Origin: an uncultured Acidobacteriia bacterium
Lineage (GTDB): Bacteria; Acidobacteriota; Terriglobia; Bryobacterales; Bryobacteraceae
Length of the DNA stretch: 42,818 bases
Assembly: GCA_903828455.1 (NCBI GenBank)
Contig: CAIKMJ010000057.1
Coordinates: forward strand, 1 to 42,818
Reading direction: 5' to 3'
The translations under genes were made by a program, and so were the position numbers. Each line of letters starts with the position of its first letter. The stretch's first letter is position 1. Shown in pieces: positions 36,787-42,818 of the stretch. The notes below the pieces were generated by a model. The model did not search any database, was not told the origin of the DNA, and worked only from the letters and a program-made list of their open reading frames with translations.

Positions 36787-37131
36787 TTGAGCGTGCGCAA
36801 CCTGACGAAAGGGTCGTCTCTCGGCGACTCGATCGACAAGGCGGATACCAGCGAAAAACGCCGCACCGGGCTCCTGAAGCACGACCGGCTGGAAGAAGGG
36901 ACTGGCCTTTGGATCGTCCCCTGTGAGTCGATCCATATGTTTTTTATGAAATTCGCCATCGACGTGGTCTACATCGATAAGAAACGCCGCGTCCGCAAAG
37001 CCATCCGTGCCCTCGCCCCGTGGCGCGTTTCCATGTGCCTGACCGCCCATTCCGTCCTCGAACTGCCCGTCGGCACAATTGAAAGCTCCCGCACGCAACC
37101 CGGCGACCAACTGGAATTCCAAACGCTCTGA
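36787..37131 (+). CDS. DUF192-family protein
   Basis: This encodes a 114-residue protein. Start TTG 36787 has AAGGA 8 bases upstream; TTG 36781 and GTG 36793 are also in frame, and there is no ATG. DUF192 features: SEKRRTGLLKHDRLEEGTGL, PCESIHMFFMKFAIDVVYID, VSMCLTAHSVLELPVGTIES and QPGDQLEF. Members are small proteins of unknown biochemical role, often exported; this one has no signal peptide and is presumably cytosolic. It starts the Tad-locus gene run and lies 11 bases before the TPR lipoprotein gene, so co-transcription is likely. Its TATAAC upstream (36768-36773) could be a -10 but would leave almost no leader. Confidence 0.82.
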   Translation: MSVRNLTKGSSLGDSIDKADTSEKRRTGLLKHDRLEEGTGLWIVPCESIHMFFMKFAIDVVYIDKKRRVRKAIRALAPWRVSMCLTAHSVLELPVGTIESSRTQPGDQLEFQTL

Positions 37132-37142
37132 CGCCCCGCCCC

Positions 37143-38204
37143 ATGCGCCCCCTCCGCCAGTTCCGGCCGTCTTCCGTGTGCATCCTGGTCGTTTGCGCGC
37201 CGGCCCTGCTCTGCCTGAGCGGTTGCGCGCGGCTCTCAACCCTCGGTTTCGGCCCCAAAAACCCCGCCTTCGCCACCACCAAACCCACCCGGCAGCTGAC
37301 CAATGCGGCCGATGCCGGCGACGGCGACTACGAGGCACGCGCGCTCCGCGCGAAACTCGACGCCAACCCGACAGATCTCGCAACTCGCCTCGAACTGGCC
37401 CGCCACTACCAGCAGGCCGGCTTCCCCGAAGTCGCCATCGAACACTGCCGCCTCGCCTGCGAACGCGCCCCGGAATCCGCCGAAGCTCACATCGCCCTCG
37501 CCCGCATGCTGCGCGAAAACCACCGCGGCGCCGAAGCCCTGGCCGAACTGAAAAACTTCTCCGCCGCGCGTCCGGATAGTGCCCCCGGCGCTGTGACGGT
37601 CTGGGCCTGGCTCGGCCTCCTCAGCGACGATGCCGGCGACTGGAAATCCGGCGAGGCCGCCTACCGCCGCGCTGTCGCCCTCGCGCCCGCCCGCGATGAC
37701 CTCCGCAACAATCTCGGTTATTGCCTCCTGAAACAGGGCCGCAGCGCCGACGCCGCCGCCGAATTCCGCGAAGCTCTCCGCCTCAATTCCTCATCGGTCA
37801 TCGCCCGCAACAACCTCGGACTCGCCACCGCCGACAATCCGAAGGAAGCCGTGCAAAACTGGCAGGCCATCGGCGACCCCGCTTCCGCCCACAACAACCT
37901 CGCCGTCACCCTCATTGAGGCAGGCAAGTACGACGACGCCCGCCGCGAGGTTCAGACCGCCCTGAGCTATGATCGGGAAAGTTCCGCCGCCCTGACCAAC
38001 CTCCGGCTGCTGTCTCAGCTCGACGGCAAAGCGTCCGAAATCCCCGCCGGAGGCAAAGGCAAGGCGACGGCGCAGCGAGCCGGAGCGGCAACCACCCGTT
38101 TTCACTGGTGGCAGTTCTGGAAGAACGACAACTCGCCGGTCGCAGACGACCCCGGAATCAAACCGAACTTTTCGAAACCCGATAATCCCATCGCATCCCG
38201 CTAA
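37143..38204 (+). CDS. TPR-repeat lipoprotein, TadD-like
   Basis: This encodes a 353-residue protein. A lipoprotein signal ends in LCLSGC (lipobox, Cys at 28). After a spacer, TPR units run from about residue 65 to 300: ARHYQQAGFPEVAIEHCRLA, AHIALARMLRENHRGAEALA, GDWKSGEAAYRRAVALAP, GYCLLKQGRSADAAAEFREA and GKYDDARREVQTALSYD. The C-terminal 60 residues are low complexity. TadD lipoproteins act as pilotins for the Flp secretin, and the position 17 bases before the pilin gene supports that reading; the sequence alone would only say TPR lipoprotein. Confidence 0.82.
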   Translation: MRPLRQFRPSSVCILVVCAPALLCLSGCARLSTLGFGPKNPAFATTKPTRQLTNAADAGDGDYEARALRAKLDANPTDLATRLELARHYQQAGFPEVAIEHCRLACERAPESAEAHIALARMLRENHRGAEALAELKNFSAARPDSAPGAVTVWAWLGLLSDDAGDWKSGEAAYRRAVALAPARDDLRNNLGYCLLKQGRSADAAAEFREALRLNSSSVIARNNLGLATADNPKEAVQNWQAIGDPASAHNNLAVTLIEAGKYDDARREVQTALSYDRESSAALTNLRLLSQLDGKASEIPAGGKGKATAQRAGAATTRFHWWQFWKNDNSPVADDPGIKPNFSKPDNPIASR

Positions 38205-38221
38205 CGGAGAAAATCAAACAA

Positions 38222-38416
38222 ATGAAACGCATGGTCGCACTCCTCAACAACTTCACTCAAGACGAACAGGGTCAGGATCTCGTCGAATACGCTCTCATTG
38301 TTGCTGCCGTCGCGCTCGCGCTCATCACCGTCGTCAATAACCTTGCCGCCGGCATCGCCAGCCTCTACACCAGCATCACGACCGACCTCACCAGCATCGG
38401 CGCCACCCAGCAGTAA
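38222..38416 (+). CDS. flp: Flp-type pilin
   Basis: This encodes a 64-residue prepilin. The leader ends at G17 (FTQDEQG), and cleavage there would give a mature protein starting QDLVEYALIV, with the key glutamate at +5 and tyrosine at +6, as in Flp pilins. A hydrophobic helix follows (ALIVAAVALALITVVNNLAAG) and a short Ser/Thr-rich tail ends GATQQ. It is exported, cleaved by a prepilin peptidase and assembled into thin adhesive Tad fibres. GGAG is about 13 bases from ATG 38222, longer than usual. The peptidase gene is not in the window. Confidence 0.93.
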   Translation: MKRMVALLNNFTQDEQGQDLVEYALIVAAVALALITVVNNLAAGIASLYTSITTDLTSIGATQQ

Positions 38417-38439
38417 GCGCCATCCGGCCAGAGAGGATC

Positions 38440-40056
38440 TTGCAGACAGCCGACACCATTGCCGCGTCGCTCGCGCCCGTCCCCGCCCCGGGGACGCGGA
38501 GCCGCGTCGCGTCGTCCGTTGCGCCGTCGCGCGCCGCAAAGTCCGCCCTGGCGGCCTGCTGCGTGCCCGATCTCGCCCTCGCCGCCGCCGTGGCTGCCGT
38601 CTTCTACCTGTTTCTGCTCTTTGGCGGCGCAACCCGGCTGTTCCATGATTCCGATGCCGGCTGGCACATCCGTAACGGCCAGCGCATCCTCGAATCGCTC
38701 GCCATCCCGGCCTCCGATCCCTTCTCGTTCTCCCGCCCGGGCGCTCCCTGGACCGCCTGGGAGTGGGGCGCCGATGTCCTCACCGGCGCAACCCACAACG
38801 CAGCGGGACTCGGCGGCGTCGCCGCCCTCTACGGTCTCGCCATCGGCGCGGCCGTCTGGATGTGGTTCCGGCTCAACTGGGCCGCCGGCGGCAACTTCCT
38901 TCTCGCCTGCCTCTTTGCCGCCCCCATGATGTCCACGGTCAGCCTCCACTGGCTCGCCCGCCCTCACATCTTCGGCTGGCTCTTCATGATGGCGGCGCTT
39001 TGGCTCGCGGAAAAAATGCCTGCCCGGCTGACGAACCCTCAACTGGCTGCCATTTTCGCCGTCGCCGTCCTCTGGGCCAACCTTCACGCCAGCTTTTTCT
39101 TCGCTCCCGTGCTCTTCGCCATATATGGCATCGGCATGTCACTGCGCCGCTTCATCTGGGCGGATGAGCAATCCTCCACGCCGCGTCCGTTTTTCCTCGC
39201 CGCGCTCGTTTCCTCGCTCGCCACTCTGGTCAACCCCGCCGGCTGGCATCTCGACGCCCACGTTATCTCTTACCTCACCGATTCCGCGCTCCTTTCCCGC
39301 ATCGGCGAATTCCAGTCCTTCAACTTCCACTCCCCCGGGGCCTTCCAGATTTCGCTCGCCCTTGCCCTCACCTTCGCCGGAGCCTGCGCCGCCCTCTCCG
39401 CGCGCCGCCCTGAGCGTTTCATCCTTTCTTTGGTGCTCGCCCTTGCCGCCAACCAGTCCGCCCGCGCGCTTCCCATCGCCGCGCTCCTCGCTCTGCCGCT
39501 GGCCAATGGCTCCATCACCCATGTGATTTCTCTCGCGCGCGGCCTCTCGCGCCCCGTCCGCCACTGGCTCGACTCCGCCCTCGCGTACGGCGACCGCCTC
39601 CGCGCCATGGACCGCCAGTTCAACGGTGCCTTCCTGATTCCGCTCGTCGCCTGCGCCGCCCTCGCCTTCGCCGCGCCCCGCGCTGCCTTCCCCGCTTCCG
39701 AGTTTCCCGTCGCCGCCTCGGCCGCCGTCGCCAAACTCCCCGCCGATGCCCGCATCCTCTCGCCCGACAAGTTCGGCGGCTATCTCATTTATCGCTTCAA
39801 CGGCGCCCGCAAAGTCTTCTTCGACGGCCGCAGCGACTTCTACGGAGCCGACTTCCTCGACTCCTGGGGCCGCATGATCGCCGCCCGACCCGGCTGGCAA
39901 AACGACTTCGCGCGCTGGAACTTCACCCACGCTCTTCTCCCTCCCGACGCGGCTCTCACCAGCGCTCTTGCCACCGCGGGATGGACCGAACTCTACCGTG
40001 ACCGCACCGCCGTCCTTATGGCCCACACTCCCCTTTCGGATGAGGCAAAATTCTGA
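38440..40056 (+). CDS. polytopic GT-C-like membrane protein in the Tad locus
   Basis: This encodes a 538-residue protein from TTG 38440 (GAGAGG is only 3 bases upstream; no better start). After an Ala-rich N-terminus there are about 9-11 membrane helices. The first large outer loop reads LFHDSDAGWHIRNGQRILES, then DPFSFSRPGAPWTAWEWGAD, a layout typical of GT-C lipid-linked glycosyltransferases or related proteins, with acidic residues early in loop 1. The C-terminal soluble part has DKFGGYLIYRFNGARKVFFDGRSDFYGA. I know this family as uncharacterised. It sits between pilin and cpaB, with a 1-base overlap to cpaB, so a role in pilin modification is possible but unproven. Confidence 0.8.
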   Translation: MQTADTIAASLAPVPAPGTRSRVASSVAPSRAAKSALAACCVPDLALAAAVAAVFYLFLLFGGATRLFHDSDAGWHIRNGQRILESLAIPASDPFSFSRPGAPWTAWEWGADVLTGATHNAAGLGGVAALYGLAIGAAVWMWFRLNWAAGGNFLLACLFAAPMMSTVSLHWLARPHIFGWLFMMAALWLAEKMPARLTNPQLAAIFAVAVLWANLHASFFFAPVLFAIYGIGMSLRRFIWADEQSSTPRPFFLAALVSSLATLVNPAGWHLDAHVISYLTDSALLSRIGEFQSFNFHSPGAFQISLALALTFAGACAALSARRPERFILSLVLALAANQSARALPIAALLALPLANGSITHVISLARGLSRPVRHWLDSALAYGDRLRAMDRQFNGAFLIPLVACAALAFAAPRAAFPASEFPVAASAAVAKLPADARILSPDKFGGYLIYRFNGARKVFFDGRSDFYGADFLDSWGRMIAARPGWQNDFARWNFTHALLPPDAALTSALATAGWTELYRDRTAVLMAHTPLSDEAKF

Positions 40057-40922
40057 TGGATCGTAACCGCATCCTCATACTCTTTGGCGTCGCCTGGGTC
40101 TCGGCCGCGCTGCTGACCTGGTTCCTCTATAGCTCCACGCAGGCGCCCAAACAAGCCAAACGCACTGCCATCGTCGCCGCCGTTCACGATCTCCCCGTCG
40201 GCACGATCCTGCATAAGGCCGACCTCAAAACCGTCAACGTCCTGCCGGCCGATCTGCCGAAGGGCGCCGTTGCCGTCGACAAGGAAGCCATCGACCACGT
40301 TGTCCTGTATCCGGTCAACGCCAACGAGCCCCTCGTCACCTCCAAGCTCTCCAAACTCACCGGCGCCGAAGGCATTCAGGCCACCATCGACCCCGGCCAT
40401 CGCGCCGTCTCCGTCCAGATCACCGACGTCAGCGGCGTCGCCGGCCTCATCGCTCCGGGCGCCCGTGTCGACGTCCTCTTCACCCGCACCGGCAACATGG
40501 CCGAAGCCCTCACCTCCACCATCCTTCAGAACGTGCAGGTGCTCGCCATCGGCCGGGCAGTGCAGATCGGCCAGACCATCGACCCCAAAGCGGCCAAGGT
40601 TCCCGTCGCCACTCTCGTCGTCACGCCCGCCCAGGCGCAGGTCCTCGAACTTGCCAAGAATGAAGGAAAGATCAGCCTCTCGCTGCGCAACCCGCTCGAT
40701 CCTTCCGCCGACCTCGACGGCACCCCCGTCACCGGCATCGCACTCGATCCCTCGCTGAAGAATAAAAAGCCGGTACGCAATCTCAACGCCGACGGTGCAT
40801 TTGAAGATTTGTCCGGTGGCCCCCGCGTCGCGAAGAAAGAACCGCCGCCTCCGCCACCCCCGCCCCGCGCCGTGGTCGATGTCTTCCGCGGCGACAAGCA
40901 CGTACAAGAGGTTTTTAAATGA
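40056..40922 (+). CDS. cpaB: Flp pilus assembly protein CpaB/RcpC
   Basis: This encodes a 288-residue periplasmic protein anchored by one N-terminal helix (residues 5-26). The SAF domain is at about 38-105 (AIVAAVHDLPVGTILHKADL, PVNANEPLVTSKL). The RcpC/CpaB C-terminal region follows: HRAVSVQITDVSGVAGLIAP, GARVDVLFTRTG, LQNVQVLAIGRAV and ATLVVTPAQAQVLELAKNEG. A run of eight prolines lies near residues 263-270 (KKEPPPPPPPPRAV), about 17 codons before the end. It works with the secretin. ATG 40056 shares one base with the previous stop (TGATG), and its stop overlaps the secretin start by 4 bases. Confidence 0.93.
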   Translation: MDRNRILILFGVAWVSAALLTWFLYSSTQAPKQAKRTAIVAAVHDLPVGTILHKADLKTVNVLPADLPKGAVAVDKEAIDHVVLYPVNANEPLVTSKLSKLTGAEGIQATIDPGHRAVSVQITDVSGVAGLIAPGARVDVLFTRTGNMAEALTSTILQNVQVLAIGRAVQIGQTIDPKAAKVPVATLVVTPAQAQVLELAKNEGKISLSLRNPLDPSADLDGTPVTGIALDPSLKNKKPVRNLNADGAFEDLSGGPRVAKKEPPPPPPPPRAVVDVFRGDKHVQEVFK

Positions 40923-42364
40923 GCCGTGTTCGATTGAGCGGGCTGCCCGCCCGCATCCTGCTCGCTGCCCTCGGTCAAACCGCGTTGATGCTGTGCCTCG
41001 CCGCCACCGGCTTCGCCCTCGACGAAGCCAGCCGCGACATCACCCTCATCACCGGCCGCGGCGAACTCCTCCAGTTCGATCAGGACGTCAAGCAGGTCGC
41101 GGCGTCGGAACCCAGGATCGCCGATGTTATCGTCGTGTCCCCGCATGAAGTCATGGTCAATGCCAAGGAGCCCGGCAAGACCACCGTCATCATCTGGACG
41201 AACGGCCAGCCCCTCCGCTATAACGTCGACGTCATCACCACCGCGGATATGGATTTCGACGCCTTCCGCAAAGCCTTCTCCGAACAGCTCCCCGGCAGCG
41301 AGATTCAGGTCACTGGCAAAGGCGAGACCATCGTCCTCACCGGCACCGCCAAAGACGCCGCGCAGGTGAAAAAGGCCGGCGCTCTGGCCGAAACCCGCGC
41401 CAAGACCGTCGTCAATCTGGTTACGGCGCCCCCGCTGCCCGATCCCAAACAGATCGTTCTCCAGGTCAAGTTCGCCAGCATCGACCGCCAGTTGCTCAAA
41501 CAAATCGGCTTCAACCTGTTCAGCAACAATTCCAAAATGCCCGGCGAAACCACCACGGAGCAATTCCAGTCGCCCCGCTTCAGCCAGATTCCCGCCGGCG
41601 GCAGCGGCAGCTCCGCCGTCAACTTCGCCGACCTCCTGAACCTCTATCTCTACCGCCCCGATATCGGCATCGGCGGCACCATCAAGGCTCTCGAACAGCA
41701 GGACATCGCCCAGATCCTCGCCGAGCCCAATCTCATCGCCGAAGACGGCAAGACCGCCAGCTTCGTTGCCGGCGGCTCCATCCCCGTCCCCGTCCTCAAC
41801 TCCACCTCGACCGGCGGCTCCATCGCCCCCGTCATCACCGTCCAGTGGAAACCCTACGGCGTGCAGCTCGACTTCACCCCCACCATCACTCCGGCCGGCA
41901 CCGTCAACCTCAAGGTGACGCCCGAAGTCAGCACCCTCGATTACTCCAACGCCGTCACCCTCCAGGGCTTCGTCATCCCCGCCATCTCCACCCGGCGCGC
42001 CGAAACCGAAGTCGTCCTCCGCGACGGCGAAACCTTCGCCATCGCCGGCCTCATGGATAACCGCGTCACCGAAACCATGGACAAGGTTCCTGGCATCGGC
42101 AGCATCCCCATCATCGGCCAGCTCTTCCGCAGCCGTTCGGTCGCGAAAACCAATACGGAGCTGGTGGTCATCATTACCCCGCACATCGTAAAGCCCCTCA
42201 GCGCCGAAGAAAAAGCGAAGCTGCCCGACTTCCCCGTCACCTTCCTGCCCTCCAACGAGGAGGAAAAGTCCAAACTGCTCGGCAAGTCCAGCAACGGCAA
42301 GGGCAAGCCGGACAACAAAGCCGCGGAGTTCGTCGGTCCACGTGGTGAACAGGAACCCAAATAG
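40919..42364 (+). CDS. cpaC: Tad pilus secretin CpaC/RcpA
   Basis: This encodes a 481-residue outer-membrane secretin. The signal sequence spans about residues 1-34 (ending TGFALDE). The N-terminal pilus/secretin domain has ELLQFDQDVKQVAASEPRIA and PGKTTVIIWTNG; a BON-like region follows (GKGETIVLTGTAKDAAQVKK). The secretin core runs from about 180 to 430: VLQVKFASIDRQLLKQIG, ALEQQDIAQILAEPNLIAED, PEVSTLDYSNAV, RRAETEVVLRDGETFAIAGL and VPGIGSIPIIGQLFRSR, then TELVVIITPHIV. The tail is Lys/Glu-rich. Lipoprotein and ATPase partners are TadD (upstream) and the genes beyond the edge. Confidence 0.95.
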   Translation: MSRVRLSGLPARILLAALGQTALMLCLAATGFALDEASRDITLITGRGELLQFDQDVKQVAASEPRIADVIVVSPHEVMVNAKEPGKTTVIIWTNGQPLRYNVDVITTADMDFDAFRKAFSEQLPGSEIQVTGKGETIVLTGTAKDAAQVKKAGALAETRAKTVVNLVTAPPLPDPKQIVLQVKFASIDRQLLKQIGFNLFSNNSKMPGETTTEQFQSPRFSQIPAGGSGSSAVNFADLLNLYLYRPDIGIGGTIKALEQQDIAQILAEPNLIAEDGKTASFVAGGSIPVPVLNSTSTGGSIAPVITVQWKPYGVQLDFTPTITPAGTVNLKVTPEVSTLDYSNAVTLQGFVIPAISTRRAETEVVLRDGETFAIAGLMDNRVTETMDKVPGIGSIPIIGQLFRSRSVAKTNTELVVIITPHIVKPLSAEEKAKLPDFPVTFLPSNEEEKSKLLGKSSNGKGKPDNKAAEFVGPRGEQEPK

Positions 42365-42818
42365 CGCCCCGCCATCCGGGTCCGCCGCTGCCGTGCGCCG
42401 ATCCCGCGCGCGCGGCGCCATGTCCCTCTACTTCCTCATCATCCTCGTGCCTGTCCTTTTCGGCATGATGGGCTTCGCCATCGATCTCGGCCGCCTCTGG
42501 CTCATCCGCGGCGAACTGAACCAGGCCGCCGCCGCCATGGCTGTCGCCGCCGCCCAGCAGCTCAACGGCACCTCCGCCGCCACCGACTCCGCGACCGCCG
42601 CCGCCGGCGCCACCGTCGATCCCTCGCAGCCCGACTCCACCCCGTACAACTTCGGCTCCATCAGTGTCGGCCAGTCCACCAGCACTCTCAACAGCACCGT
42701 CGCCCCGCCCGCCTTCTACTCCACCCTCGTCGACGCCCTCTCCGCCTACGGCCAGACCCCCCCGGGCTCCACCGTCGACGGCACCGCCGCCCGCCACGTT
42801 ACCGTCGGCCTCTCCGCC
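42345..42818 (+). CDS. TadE/TadG-like pilus protein, cut by the right edge
   Basis: The frame runs off the window, so only about 158 residues are visible. GTG 42345 (overlapping cpaC by 20 bases) or GTG 42393 could be the start; neither has a clear ribosome site. RRSRARGAMSLYFLIILVPV is the TadG_N-type basic start and helix, followed by FGMMGFAIDLGRLWLIRGEL and NQAAAAMAVAAAQQLNG, all typical of TadE/TadG pseudopilin-like proteins. The rest is Ala/Thr/Ser/Gly-rich and exported. No stop is seen. It continues the Tad operon. Confidence 0.78.
   Translation, partial: MNRNPNSAPPSGSAAAVRRSRARGAMSLYFLIILVPVLFGMMGFAIDLGRLWLIRGELNQAAAAMAVAAAQQLNGTSAATDSATAAAGATVDPSQPDSTPYNFGSISVGQSTSTLNSTVAPPAFYSTLVDALSAYGQTPPGSTVDGTAARHVTVGLSA

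Noticed and set aside
40526-42421. 631-residue minus-strand frame opposite cpaB and cpaC
   Set aside because: Gly/Asp/Glu-rich shadow of two intact pilus genes with no recognisable motif.

Overview
The window is GC-rich (roughly 64% by eye) and densely coded. It looks like a chromosomal segment of an Acidobacteriota bacterium of the Bryobacterales/Solibacter type. The main clues are a very large secreted beta-propeller protein ending in a TIGR03437-like domain (a family first described from Solibacter usitatus), several secreted proteins of a kind common in that group, and a Tad/Flp pilus locus. I saw no CRISPR array, transposase, prophage gene or complete tRNA. The taxonomic call is inference, because no rRNA gene lies inside the window.

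Layout, left to right. Positions 1-655 are non-coding. They appear to be the upstream region and boxA-like leader of an rRNA operon read leftward off the edge. Positions 656-7731 are minus-strand genes: a small His/Met-rich secreted protein behind a strong sigma-54 promoter candidate, a tandem GlcG/HbpS-domain secreted protein, a secreted acidobacterial protein, an orphan hydantoinase B (hyuB) overlapping a secreted BNR-like protein, and an Rrf2 regulator-cysK pair separated by 1 base. From 7972 to 12668 come an ACT-domain protein (minus), then a plus-strand run: Tat-exported sugar isomerase-like protein, a membrane-anchored protein, a LssY C-terminal-domain protein and an M20 dipeptidase.

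Positions 12687-18111 (minus) hold alanine racemase preceded by four tightly packed glycosyltransferases, probably a cell-surface polysaccharide operon. Next are a small secreted protein, an MFS transporter and a SAM methyltransferase. A plus-strand housekeeping operon follows (valS-nadC-birA, the last two overlapping), facing a parvulin isomerase and clpS. A second methyltransferase abuts an addB-addA pair encoding an AddAB-type helicase-nuclease for double-strand-break repair. A 1005-residue beta-propeller protein, probably starting at CTG, comes next.

The right end (36787-42818, plus) carries a DUF192 protein, a TadD-like TPR lipoprotein, the Flp pilin, a polytopic GT-C-like membrane protein, CpaB, the secretin CpaC and the start of a TadE/TadG-like protein cut by the window edge. 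These genes overlap or nearly touch and look translationally coupled. The pilus ATPases, inner-membrane platform and prepilin peptidase would lie to the right.

The observations most worth a second look are: the sigma-54 promoter of the small His/Met-rich protein; a 14-base tandem duplication at the valS start that creates a short overlapping upstream ORF; a Gly-to-Val change in the substrate loop of CysK; the CTG start of the propeller protein; the GT-C-like protein embedded in the Tad locus; and the hyuB without hyuA, coupled to a secreted protein. I found no convincing wholly new multi-gene system; these are the best leads.
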